Assembly: GCA_015345905.1 (NCBI GenBank)
Contig: JADDTR010000013.1
Coordinates: 563,411-627,410 of the forward strand
DNA length: 64,000 nucleotides
Source: Aotearoamyces nothofagi
Taxonomy: Eukaryota > Ascomycota > Leotiomycetes > Leotiales > Tympanidaceae
Reading direction: 5' to 3'
The notes under the pieces are model-generated. The model saw nothing but the letters and a program-made list of their open reading frames with translations, had not been told where the DNA came from and searched no databases. A program made the position numbers and the translations under genes. Below are positions 22,820 to 34,352 of the stretch, one piece after another. How positions within the stretch are numbered: the stretch's first letter is position 1; each line of letters opens with the position of its first letter.

Positions 22820-24106
22820 CGCGACTGAGCTGGCCGTGGCCCGAAGAAGCAGAGATGCCTCAGCAGGGCCAGTCTCTATAGTTCAGCACAGCCGCCGCGA
22901 CGGCCGGCAGCTCGTGATGGCGACCCGGCCCTCGAGCAGCCGGGCAGCCAGGGGGACTGAGGGGAGTCGCGGCCGCCTTCCAGTTACTGCACTGCAGGTG
23001 CCTACGGGGGGACGTTGTTTCAGGCCCGCCATCGGGTCCCCGCGCGTGCACGCACGTGCTTCCGTGCGCTTCTGGAAGCACACACCGCAGCAGCAGGCAC
23101 AGCATCGGGGCAGAACGTGGCATTCGGCACATTCTGGAGCTGCTCGACCACCCCCCGGACCGCCCAGGGCCAGCAGCGCACGAGTGCGTATGGAGACGTG
23201 CCAGGGAGACAGGCTGGAAGACCACTGGCTGTGTTCTGCCCGTTTTCTTGCCCTGTCCATTGAACTTGGGTGTGTACAGTACGGTACAGTACTACGGCAC
23301 GCCGTGGGTGGTGTTCGGCATATTAGTGCAGGCCCCAGAGTGGGTAGAGGGCCTCGCAATGCCGCTCTGAAGGCGCCGTGCAGTGCCGTGCGTACTGCGA
23401 GTCTCGTCTGCAGACGAGAGCCAGAGAGGCCAGAGAGGCCAGGTCGAGCAGCGTTGAGACGAGAGCCCCTGGCTGTCTGTCAGCCACGGGTGCCGAGGCC
23501 TCTTGGGGAATCCAATTAGCCGAGCAAGAGGGCAAGTAGATAACAGCCGGCATCGCAGAGCACAGGACAGCACAGGACAGCACAGATGGATAGCACAGGA
23601 GGTATATACTGTAGTGCAGGCATACCATACCGTACGGGACAGTGTACTTGCTTGCAGCACAGGCATCCAGCGCTGGCCGTTTAGGCTTGGTTGTCTGTCT
23701 GTAATGGACGGAAGGACATGAAGCCATTAGTGGCATGGTGGCAGCGAGGGCCGCAGGAGGCCAGCTACGCGAGCCAGGCGCGGCGTAGCGTGCGTGGGCA
23801 GCGTGCGTGGTTGGTTTCGGAGGCGCAGGATTGCTGGAGGCGGGACTGGAAGCGGGAATCATCGACAGCACGAAATAAAATCTCCTTGGCCTGTCCAGGC
23901 ACCCAGGCACGACAGGCACAGCCAGCGGCCACCGGGGGGGCCTCATCCCAGCCGCCCAGCAGGCCCCCAGGCACTCTCCCCCCCAAGCCTCCTCCAAGTG
24001 CCGAGCTAGGGAGTGCAAAACGCGCAACGGGCAGGCCAAGAGTAGTGCCGAGAGAGAGAGAGAGGATCCTAGCTGTGCCGCTGTAACTGTTGGAATAGAG
24101 AGAGGA

Positions 24107-24132
24107 CAGTACTGTACTGTACTGTACTGTAC
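24107..24132. repeat. (ACTGT)n pentamer array
   Basis: Five consecutive ACTGT units; the same pentamer occurs singly in many other places in the block. Confidence 0.85.
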
Positions 24133-24213
24133 AACCCCCTTTCACGGACAGCCAGTGCCTCTTCCGGCCAGGCGTCGCACACACAGGCCAGGGCACAGGC
24201 GCAGGCCGTGCGG

Positions 24214-24255
24214 AAGCAGAAGCAGAAGAAGCAGAAGCAGAAGCAGAAGCAGAAG
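24214..24255. repeat. (AGCAGA)n hexamer array
   Basis: Seven copies with one AGA insertion. Confidence 0.85.
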
Positions 24256-24708
24256 GCCAAGGACCAAGGACTAAACTGCCAGGTTTGATTTGAGGCGCCG
24301 ATCACGTGGTCGCACGGGCGCGGCGAGACGTGCGCGGCGGCCGTGGCGGCGGAGGCCCTGCTCGAACAGGCAACTCGCCAGCCCCGTGACGGCCAGAGGT
24401 GAGAGAGAGGAGAGAGGCGTGTCGACGAGTCCTCTCCTCTGCGCAGGCCTGCTGCCCGTCTGCTATCCAGGGGCCTGCTGGGGGAGGGCAGATGGCACCT
24501 ACAGCAGGCCGGTAATACAGTACAGTACCTGCACTTGCACGATGTCGGCAGAGCACCAAGCCGGTAACGAGTAGGCAGGTCAGGCCAGGTCAGCCATGCC
24601 GGCCAGCAGATTGCAGCCGTACGGCGATGGGAGGGCACAGCCTGGTCCGGAGAGGCCAGAGCGCGGCAGCTATAGCCGCTGTATGCAGTACGGTATATAC
24701 TGTACAGG

Positions 24709-24770
24709 TTTGCAGCCAGTTTGCAGCCAGTTGCAGCCAGTTGCAGCCAGTTGCAGCCAGTAGCAGCCAG
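24709..24770. repeat. Decamer array (TTGCAGCCAG)n
   Basis: Six copies of the 10-mer, the first two with one additional T. Confidence 0.85.
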
Positions 24771-25144
24771 TATATATAGTCGGTAGATACTGTACTGTAC
24801 CTGAGAGAGATCCCTGGTACAGAGGCAAGCAAGCACCCTGAGAGTAGCCTACCTCGTGTACAGCAGATAGACAGACAGTACGGACCGGGACGTGGCACTA
24901 CCTACCTCCTACAGTCCAGTCGTCCACTGTTTTCTCGCTGGCCCTTCTCCAGGTGCATGGTGCCCAGCGGGTCGCAGTGCCGACGGCCGCTCTGCTACAG
25001 TATTCCCGGGACCTGCGGCGCCTGGCCGGCTAGCCACCAATGGCGAAGCACGCAGCCGCATAGAGAAGCAGGCCCCGCTGGCAAACCCGGCTGCGGCCTC
25101 GCTACGGATCTGGGATGGCGGCTTGTGGTCTGGTCTGGTCTGGT

Positions 25145-25227
25145 CCTGTCCTGTCCTGTCCTGTCCATTGTTCAAGCTGGCGCGGCGGGCGTGCGCTGCT
25201 GGGCAGGACAGGACAGGACAGGACAGG
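25145..25227. repeat. Perfect 22-bp inverted repeat made of CCTGT/ACAGG satellite
   Basis: The left arm 25145-25166 is (CCTGT)n and the right arm 25206-25227 is its exact reverse complement (GGACA)n, with a 39-bp GC-rich spacer. Further GGACAG units continue to about 25310. Confidence 0.85.
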
Positions 25228-26016
25228 ACAAACCGGGCAGACAGGACAGCACAGGACAGACAGGACAGCACAGGACAAACTGCACAGGGCAGACAGGACA
25301 GCACAAACCGGACATTCTGGGCCTGCTGCTGCCGACACCTCCTGCTCTCTCTATGTTCCCTCGTGCGCTGTCTGTGCCTGATTGCCAGCCAGGCTGCTGC
25401 CTCAGGCCATCCGTGCTGTAGGCCAACCGCGTCCGCCAGGCCCGGCCCCCTGCTGCCCCCCCCGTCTGCTCTTGGACCCTAAGGCCCTCCCGATGTGGGG
25501 TCCTGCGAAAAATCTCAGACCTCGCAGCTCTGGAGCCATTCTACATCCTGATTCTGGAGCCATGCCAGGCCATGCTATGCCATGCCATCCCATGCACATA
25601 TCGCCAGAGTGCGTGCTGTGCTGCCAACCTGCGACCTCAGACGTCGACTAGCCCACTGCACTAGAAGTATTACATTACACCACATTGCCCTATATGCCTT
25701 GCCCTGCTAACCCCAGCATCCAGCGTCCAGCACCCAGCACCCAGCACCCAGCACGAGCCAGGCATTTCCCTTTTAACCTTCCCTGGCTGCCAGACGGGCC
25801 TGTGGAGTTTTGCTGCCCTTTTCAGGAGTGAGCCTCGAACCTGAATGGCATTCTTATACCACACCCATCTTTCCTAGTCTGCAAATTCCTCATTGTTCCT
25901 TTGTACACCCTCCTTTCACTTGGCCATCAGCCTTCGACTTCTTCCGACGCCTCGATTCCGCTGCGTCCTGGGACTCTCGCCCCTCCCCCGAGCATTCCGG
26001 CCATATCTCGAGAGCC

Positions 26017-27432
26017 ATGAGTGTCAACCGTGGGCCGCAGGTTGCGGGCATCGCCGGCGTTTTCTTGGCCCTGACGTGGATTTTTGTTCTCCTGAGATGC
26101 TATTGTAGGGCCTTGATCGTGCGGGCCTTCGGGTTGGACGATTACTTTGCTGTCCTCTCACAGGTGGGTGGCCGCTGCAGCATACACGCAAGAGATGGCC
26201 GCTGACTGAATCGGCTCAAGTTATTATTTACTTTCTTTTGTAGCTTTGCCATCGCCGGAGTCCATTATGGCACCGGCAGGCATACGGTTGATATCATACC
26301 GGCATCGAACATACCCCTTGGTCTCAAGGTATTTTGAAGCCACCCCGCCGAGCATGGTGCGGAATGCAGACTGACAGCTCGTAGTGGTGGTGGGCATGTG
26401 AGCCAGTCTACGTCCTCTCCAACATGGTGTTGAAGTTTAGCATCGGTGTCTTCCTGCTACGCATCTGCGTCCACCGCTTCCAGCGGACCGTCATCTGGGT
26501 CACAATGGGCGTATCAGGCACCGTGTGTGGCTACTACTTCTTCCTCTTCGTCTTCCAATGCATACCCGTTGCCTATTTCTGGGGTCAGTATACCGGCATG
26601 TCGGGCAGCTGCTTGGACACGAATGTCATCATCAATTCGACATATGCCTACTCTGCCATCTGCTGTGTTTCAGATTGGACGTACTGTATCTTGCCTACCA
26701 TGATGGTCTGGAACCTCGAGATGAACTCGCGCACCAAGACCTCTGTGATCTTGATTCTGGCTCTCAGTACCGTGTAAGTATTCTCACTTGTTCGAAATTA
26801 CCCTCTTCCCTGGCATGGTAGGACGAGCTAACAATATCCCCTCCAACAACAGCGCCTCGGCAGCAACGATCGTTCGTTTCCCATATATCCAAAACCTCTC
26901 TGACACCGCCGACTTCCTCTACGCCACCACCGACGTCGCCATCTGGTCCATCATCGAAACTGGACTCGGCATCAGCACGTGCTGTGCCGCCACTCTCCGC
27001 CCGCTCTTCCGCCAGTTCCTCGATCGTTCCCACTTCTTCGGCGGGACCTCCAGCAACGGGAACGGGATTCCCTCAAACCCATTTCACACTGGCGCCCGCT
27101 CGGGCTACCTCCGAAGTGGCGACAACGGCACCATGAGCGCGGCCAACCGCGACATCGAACTCCGCAAAGACGTCGGCCATCATACGCGTGTCACGACGGT
27201 CACAGGCGGCTATGAAGAAGATGAGGTGATCAAGCCGGGGGACAAGATGACTATCAAGCGCGAAGGCGACAAGATGGTTGCCAGACGCCATAGTCAGGTT
27301 GGTGGCAACGGGCTGAAGGAGTGGAACAGTAGCCAGAGGGAATTGAACGACTCGAGCAGTGACGAGTTTAGGTCGTCGGGCGAGCACTACGGTATTCGGA
27401 AGACGACGGTGGTCTCGACCGAACGGACATGA
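26017..27432 (+). CDS. Fungal rhodopsin-domain (PTH11-like) integral membrane protein
   Basis: The model is join(26017-26163, 26221-26328, 26385-26773, 26853-27432), 407 residues. It belongs to the large Pezizomycotina family of seven-helix proteins with a rhodopsin-type domain, related to the PTH11 group; roles are mostly unknown, some are suspected surface receptors. Marks are GLDDYFAVLSQ after helix 1, LLFTFFCSFAIAGVHYGTGRH, the helix-3 stretch with MVLKFSIGVFLLRIC, SDWTYCILPTMMVWNLEMN in helix 5, and SIIETGLGISTCCAATLRPLF in helix 7. The tail (from about residue 275) is hydrophilic, Gly/Ser/Lys-rich and cytosolic by prediction. The first intron acceptor CTCAAG at 26220 was chosen because it opens the conserved helix 2; the later TAG at 26241-26243 would break the frame. 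Confidence 0.9.
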
Positions 27433-27709
27433 TAATGGCGAGAGCGAGAGCGAGAGCGAGGATTTTTTGTATTACCATATCTGGATTTTTTTTTTTTTTT
27501 GGGAAAGTCATAATATAAATGAATGCTTTTTATGCTAGAGCTAGATGTGCATATATCAAACGGCGAAGAGCGTGTGGGATATTATTTATTTACTCGTCTC
27601 CCAGCTTATATCGATCGGAATGGAACGCGGGGATACTAAAAGGATTTGTGTGTTGACTGACTGTAGACATCTTTGATTGCAGTCACCACCATCGCCCGAT
27701 CGGCACGTG

Positions 27710-27736
27710 TATATATATATATATATATATATATAT
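27710..27736. repeat. (TA)n microsatellite
   Basis: Thirteen TA dinucleotides. Confidence 0.9.
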
Positions 27737-27953
27737 CATACTGTCGCAATACATACATCCACACCTCCGCCCCCAGCGCCCCTCTCCCCCGCACGAGCTC
27801 CAGCTCGCTCCGGCGGCAAGATCCAACGCAAGCAAGCAAGAGGAGGAGGAGGAGGGGAAGGACGCGGCCTGCCTGCCTGCCTGCCTGCCTGGGCTTCTGC
27901 TTCTCTGCTTCTGCTTCTGCTTCTCTGCTTCTCTGCTTCTACTGCCAGACCTG

Positions 27954-28123
27954 CCCCCCCCCCCCCCTCCTCTCTATCTGTGCCACGCCACGCTTGAGAG
28001 AGAGAGAAGAAGAAGGAGGAGGAGGAGGGGACCTGCAGGATTATTATCCTTCCTAGCGTTTCCTAGCGTTGGGCGGGCAGGCCGGTCGGGTCGTCTGGGG
28101 CCTGGGGGGGGGGGGGGGGGGGG
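27954..28123. repeat. C14 run and G20 run 136 bp apart
   Basis: A C-run at 27954-27967 and a G-run at 28104-28123 lie on the same strand and are complementary to each other; another G10 run is near 28231-28240. Confidence 0.85.
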
Positions 28124-28702
28124 TCTTTGTTGGGGACGGACGGACGGACGGGGGAATGAAAATGAATGAAAGGGTGGGGGCCCGGGTGGTACTGTACTGT
28201 ATGGGAGGGAGACGTAGCTTGGACCGAGACTGGGGGGGGGGGGTCGCTAGGATTGCTCACCTCTCATACGGCCTTGTAAGTCGAGAATCTTCCAGCACGG
28301 CCCTGGGTCGCAGAGGTCGGTCACACAAGATCCAGAGCAGTTATGTAATAGATGATGCATTCAATGATTCTATCATACGTGGTATCAGATTCTATGCGGG
28401 TCTATCAACAAGACTATAACCATCTAAGCCTAAATTGAAAAAGGAAATAAAAAAAAAAAGGACGAGTGCAATGCAGCTTTCAGACCAGATACACTGCAAC
28501 ACGATGCAATATAGCTTTCGAGTGCGCCATAAATGCTCGCGAGCCAGCCAGGCTGGGAACACCAGCATCAAAATGAGCGCGGGTATATCGCGCCAACCAT
28601 GAAAAGAATCGTTCAGTGAGAGCCATGTCCACATCGAGTTCAATCTGTCCCATGTTGCAAATCACACGAAACAAACCGAAACCGCGCAACGGGAGCCACC
28701 AT

Positions 28703-30631
28703 TTAAAAACTTGCGTTGCGGGAGTAATCTGGTCTGTGGCTGTGGTGGGAGATACCTCTTAATGGGCCTTGAGGTCTGGCTAGTTCGGCCTCAAGCTCTG
28801 GATCGAGTCTTGGCCCGTCACTCTCTTTGTGAATAGGCTTCTCGCCAACAGAACTCTCATCATCTGCGTCAAATAGACCATACTCGCGCTGCTTCTGCTC
28901 GATTTCTGCGTCCGACAACAACGGTAGTTCTCTGGCGGCGCGAACGTATGACATGTTCTCGAGGTAACCCTTGGCGAAGATCAGATCGATTTCTTCGAGG
29001 GAGCGCTGCTTTGTCTCTGGGTAGAAGAAGTAGATGATTGGAATGAAGCAGGCGTTGACGACAGCAAAGAAGAGATAGGTGCCCCAGCGGATGTTGGAGA
29101 TCATGACTGGTGTGACCATGACGATAAGAAAGTTGAAGAGCCAGTTGGAACATGTCGAGACGGCGTTGGCACGAGCACGGGTCCGAATGGGGTTGATCTC
29201 GGCAGGGTATAGCCATGGCACTGGCAGCCAGGTAGCACCGAATGCAGCAATGTAGGTGAAGAGACCAACACCGGCACCCTTGGCGTTTTCTGCGCCGCCA
29301 GGAATCAAGCAGGCGAAGACGAGAACCATCGACAGGCATTGACCATATGTACCGTAGAGAAAGATATTCCTGCGGCCGGCACGCTCAATGATGAACCACG
29401 AGACCGTGGCGAAGATGGCGTAGACGACCATGTTGACACCACCGAGGAGAAGTGCGAGGTTGTGGGTCGTGTGGATAGATTGCTCGAAGAGAATTGGGAA
29501 GTAGTAGATGACGGCGTTGCATCCACCGATTTGCTGCATCAGTTGCGACGAGGCACCGAGAAGCATACGTCTGAAATGCTGGGTCTTGCCGTTTGTTAGG
29601 AGGAGACGGAAAGGGACTCTCTTGCCAGACTGGTGGCCGGATGCAAAGATAGAATCCATGATGATGGCCTTCTGAAGCTTGACATCCTCATGAGACGGCG
29701 GCAGCCCGTAGAGGGCTGAGATAACATCGAGGCCCTCCTCGTGGCGGTCCTTGACAAGAAGCCATCTAGGCGATTCTGGGAGGAACAAGACACCAACCAC
29801 GAGTATGATCCCGAAGAGCACCTGGAATGCAATTGGGAAACGCCAGGTAAAGTTGTCTCCCCATGTGCCCTGACCTCCTGCATAAGACGCGCCGTAATCT
29901 ATCCAGTACGCGAGACAGCTACCAAACGCAATAATACCACCCTCGATACATATAAGCAGACCGCGGTTGCTGGTGCGACTACACTCAGCTTGATAAGTTG
30001 GGATGGTAGAAGTGTTCTAATACAGTCAGCGGTGATCCGTGATTCGATTCGTCCAGGTACATACCATGCCATTACCGATACCGGTGATAACGCGACCAAT
30101 AATGAATTGCGCAGTGGCATGGGAGCCATAGACACATGAGATTTGAATTATAACACCCACAATCATGGTTGAACCACCATAGATCATCTGTTACCGGCGT
30201 TAGCTGGCGCTATGAATACTACAGAGATGCGCACTTACAGCCTTGCGACGTCCCATGTGGTCTCCATACGTCAAAACAAAGATGGCACCAAGCAAGCATC
30301 CGATTTCGTAGATGGCAGTGACGAAGCCCTGGTAAACCGAGTCGTCTTTGGTCTCTGGGAAGTATGTGTTGAAAGGTGCAGCGGAAATCAGGCCGCTCAT
30401 GACACCTTGGTCGTATCCGAAAAGAAGGAAGCCAGTAGTTGCGATGGTAGAGATGGCAAGGCCGAGTGGCCGGCCTTTTAGGCCCATATAATGCCTGTGT
30501 TGGTGCTCAGAAGCCAAGGGAACTGGCTCTGGGCCACCCTGCTCTGGACCAACTTGCTCTGAACCAGCCTCCTTCGAGGCAACAAGCTCCGTGGCCACTG
30601 GCCCCGAGGCGACTTGCTGCTCTGAAGACAT
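28703..30631 (-). CDS. MFS sugar-porter family transporter
   Basis: The model is complement(join(28703-30016, 30065-30187, 30239-30631)), 609 residues with 48- and 51-nt introns. I start at the ATG at 30631 (MSSEQQV); an in-frame TTG lies at 30643. It is a 12-helix plasma-membrane sugar transporter. Marks are FLLFGYDQGVMSGL in helix 1, GDHMGRRKA, GRVITGIGNGM, FLPESPRWLL, QIGGCNAVIYYFP in helix 7, ERAGRRNIFL, PWLYPAEINPIRTRARA and FFYPETKQRSLEEID. The amino-terminal 45 residues are Gln/Glu/Pro-rich, and the tail (about 90 residues) is acidic with charged repeats. The substrate is likely a hexose, disaccharide or xylose-type sugar; I cannot decide. It shares no evident cluster with its neighbours. 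Confidence 0.93.
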
Positions 30632-31302
30632 GATGAGGTCCAACTATCTTCTAGAAGTCTTTGCTGGAACCTGCCAGGATAGGTAGGGAGACGAGGCAAC
30701 TCTGTTGCTCCACCGTGTAATATCTCTTAAGGAGGTCGTGACAGCTTAACGAAGCAGGCAAGATGCATCAAGATCCTGTCTTGTGCGAGGGAGAGAATGG
30801 ATGAGGATGAGAGGATGGAGGAAGGAGAGAACGGTTGGCCGGGGAGAAGGCCAAGGTACATATATGTATGCATTGGAGATCCCCACATGTCAACCTCGCC
30901 CTACTCGAGCACTGCACCTACCTGGCGCCGATACCCACAAAATGATAAAGCTCTTCAGCCTGTGCATGCATCGTCCAACACGCCGTCGGCCGGCAGGTAC
31001 GGGGGGATTCGCGATCAGCAAGTCGAGTCGACATGCCCGTGCTAATCGCGCAGGAATGAATTGCCCGGCACTCGTTGGACGCAGCAGACAAGGCCGACAA
31101 TGATTGGGGCCTCCAGGGATGGCTGGTGCTCGACAAAGCAGAGCCTGATGACGGAGAGGTGAAGATCGCCATCTGGCAGAGAGGAGGGAATGCGGTCAGC
31201 AAGGCCAGGACTCGCGAAGATGTGCAGGACAAGACCAGGATGCCCGGGGCCGACGAACACGACCCCACGTACCATCCACAGCCCTCTGTCCGGCACAAGG
31301 AC

Positions 31303-31382
31303 AGCACTGTAGCACTATAGTGCAGCACTGTAGCGTAGCACTGTAGCACTGTAGCGTAGCCAGGTAGCACTGTAGCGCTGGC
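31303..31382. repeat. Tandem GCACTGTAGC-type units
   Basis: Six or more copies of AGCACTGTAGC, some with inserted GTAGC or CAGG, are visible. Confidence 0.8.
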
Positions 31383-32123
31383 AGGAGGGGGTCCTAGATG
31401 CCAGTGGGTGGCCCACTGGCGGGTTAGGGCAAGGAAGACGGGCCCCGCCACAACGTCATGCTGTGGATGGCGGGGGAGGATTGCGCAGCGAGGGGTTCCA
31501 GCGTGGTGCAGCGTTCGCCAGGCCTCTACGGCCCTGGCAACAGCACCCGGAGATGGGACGGCATACCCTAACCGGCCCTGTCCGGTCCTGGCTGGCGCCT
31601 GCCGTCTGGCGCCCAGGAACGCGGAGGAACAGCGACTGTAGAGGGCGGACATAGGGCACCGGCACGCTGGCCATCTCGCCCAAAGCACCAACCTTATATC
31701 CGCCATATACGCCCGCGCCGTGTGAGATGGAGCTTATCGGAAGGCCCGTTGCGCCAAGCCTGAGCCGCCCATCCGCTGTCTGGTGCAGAGCTTGATTTGC
31801 TTGGTTTGCTTGGCTTGCTGGGAGTGCTGGGCCTGCGTGCATTAGCAGCTTGGTTCCCCACCTAGGCTGCTCCGATTGCAAGAGATGCCATCTACACTAT
31901 TAAGGGCATTAGGGACGTTAAGGACCGTACATGCTGTACTTGTACCGTACAGGCCCAAGGCTGGCGCACGGAGACGGTGACGGCGCCTCCGCTGCCGCCT
32001 GTAGCCGGATCTTAGGTACCTGCCTAAGCTATATCTAACATCTGACGCTGCACGGAACGCTGGGCATGCGCGTCTGTCTGCGCACAGCCATCATCGCGGA
32101 TGTAGACGCCGTCAGTGCCAGTG

Positions 32124-32171
32124 CGTGCCCAGTGAGTGCCCGCGAGTGCCCGCGAGTGCCCGCGAGTGCCC
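32124..32171. repeat. Decamer array (CGCGAGTGCC)n
   Basis: Four near-perfect copies of the 10-mer. Confidence 0.85.
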
Positions 32172-32308
32172 TCAAGGCAGCAGAGGCTGCGGCGTGCAGG
32201 ATACGATGGCCGATCTGCGAATGCTGGCTGGGCTACCTTATATAAGGCAGCCTAGGGACCGAGGACCTGTGCATTCCCCACTCTCCACTCTTCCTCCCTC
32301 CGCCCTCC

Positions 32309-32345
32309 TCCACCCTTTCCACCCTTTCCACCCTCTCCACCCTCC
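32309..32345. repeat. Nonamer array (CACCCTTTC)n
   Basis: Four copies, the last with CTC replacing TTT. Confidence 0.8.
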
Positions 32346-34352
32346 GCTCCCCACTTCTTCACCAGACCCGCCAATCCTAGCGCGTACTGCGTGTTTCGTG
32401 CTGGGCATCGACGTCATCGTCGTTGTCGCCGAGCCCCATCCTCCCTGAGCAAATGTACCGAGACAGCACCGAGATGAAAACCCTGCCGTCCACTGCTAGC
32501 GAGCACTGCAAACCAAGGCGGCCGACGGCGTAGCAGGTGTGTCTGCTCAGGTGTGTCTACTGAGGTAATCCGGTAATCCACCCCGACTCGACCAAAGATC
32601 TAGCGTAACGGCTAATTTGTTGTGGAATTCGTGGAGCAGACTCCATCCTGCAATCCTCTCTTGACATTGTCCCCAGTATCACGAGAGGCCCGAGGCAGGG
32701 TCTTGTGGAGGAAGGACGAATTACCGCCGAAGTATAAGGAGACGAGGGAGCAGATGGCCGTCCAGGAATGCCATACGGCCGAGGTCGCGCGATGTCGAGC
32801 CCATGGACGACAGACATTGCGAGTGAGAAGTCTCTCTTGTATCAGCTACTGTACTGGAGGAATACATTGCTCTCTGGGGACGCCGCTTCTGCCAGCTGCC
32901 ACCTGCTGCTTCGGCAGTCCGGGAGTCCCTGAACTTCCAGGTAGCGTAGCGGGCCGTACTGTTAGAAGCGGTGAAGGATCAGATCCAACAGAGATGCTGA
33001 ACTTCCTTTCCAGGACGGGTTCGCATGATGAACCTTAACCGTCTCTCGTACCGATGCCTAAGCCTGCGTTTGCGTGGGATTTACTTGGTAGATCATGAAC
33101 TTTGGCTTTCTGATCCCTTTCTTATTCTGGCACTGGATCCCTGCATAGCTACATTATTCGAGGAAGATTTACATTATCCGTTGTCGGGGCGGAGAGCCAC
33201 CGATCCTGGACGAGCGAGCATGACGTTGAAAAGCTCAATCACACACTTGCTATTCTCTCTATTTTTGATTTGCGGAATACCAGCCGGGGATCCCGTTTAT
33301 TCCCGACCTGAAGGCGTCAGATAGGTTGGATCCACTTTCATGTATAATTGCTGCGCTTAACGGTGCGACGGAATGAAGCTTTACGAATCACTTGGGCCGC
33401 TTCCTGTCTTCTCCATCCGCAGCGCCAGAGAAAAAGCACTCGAAGTGCAGAAAACTCCACAGAACGTTTCCCGAGTTGTGGGGCTGCGCTGATCAGTCCC
33501 ACTCCCACTGCATAAACCAACCCCAGCAACAGGGAATGCAAAACAAATAACAACTACCTTTCCGTTTGGTTTCCACTTTCAGTAAGCCAAGCAATTGGAT
33601 TATCCTCGCTCGAGGAGATTGGCTGGCAATCTCCCGCTTAGGCCATGTCGTCGGACTTATCCTCGGAGAAATTCGTCGGCTCAAAGGGCGGCGTGGGGGA
33701 GTACATGATATTTGGTTGATTGATGCCAAGCTGATTGATGTCAAAGTATTCTGAAGCAGTACGCCTTTCTGGTTGGGTCTACTACGCGGAGACTCCGTCA
33801 TGGCGGGGAGTCGTGAAGTCCATTTGCAATCAAAAACTGCAATAGTCACGTGCCTTGAAGTTGTATTTGAGCATGCTTAACCCCTCACCCCTCACCCCAC
33901 GTTCGTCTGTCAAGTCACAACCTGAGTTGGCACCTCGCAGGAATGATCCAAACAGACATGGAGTCCCAGATTTCAACATGCATCAAAACTCCAACCCGTC
34001 CTCCCGATCTTGAGGGGAGAGCGGGAACAAGGGCACCGTCGAAGGTAATCAACCCGGCACTCCGCGATCTATTTGGTCCTTCCTGGACCGTATCTCCTAC
34101 TCTGGGTTTGACATGAGGGTGCCGTGCTGTCTTTTCATCGTCCGGATATCTGCTGGTAATATAATGGTATTACGCAAGGCCTGCAGAATCAATAATAGAT
34201 CATTGGTCACAAAGTACCTATAATTAATGATTCAGCTGAGGTTTTTTTTTTCCATATATATGTATTAAATCATAATCGTATGCATGGTATATTTATCATA
34301 ATCGCTCAACCCTCCAACTCCTGAAATGCCTCGCAACGCCGCTGCAAACAAG

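Larger units (their letters stand above)
15426..26016. other. Gene-free, GC-rich block dense in micro- and minisatellites (10.6 kb)
   Basis: No gene can be supported over 10.6 kb. Long frames occur on both strands at once (for example 17000-17998 plus and 20991-21902 minus) but they are low-complexity, mutually overlapping products of GC-rich repeats. The block contains at least twenty distinct short tandem arrays, many C- or G-runs and AGCT-poor satellites; the clearest are listed separately. No telomere-type TTAGGG array, rRNA or tRNA was seen. Confidence 0.65.
27433..28702. other. Convergent gene-free region with microsatellites and long C- and G-runs
   Basis: No gene is seen. It holds a T-run near 27487-27500, a (TA)n run, GAGGA and CTGC arrays near 27840-27890, a CTTCTG/CTCTG array near 27895-27942, and separate C14 and G20 runs. 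The last part is the 3' side of the following minus-strand transporter. Confidence 0.6.
30632..34352. other. Gene-free region with short satellites (3.7 kb)
   Basis: No gene is supported. Two small arrays are listed separately. Frames such as 30918-31706 minus and 32622-33038 plus are low-complexity or unrecognisable. From about 33840 to 34350 the sequence becomes AT-rich, the 3' side of the following minus-strand gene. Confidence 0.6.

Noticed and set aside
15426-26016. Considered as a CRISPR array or a telomere
   Set aside because: Organism is eukaryotic; the arrays are unspaced tandem repeats of many different units, and no TTAGGG tract is present.
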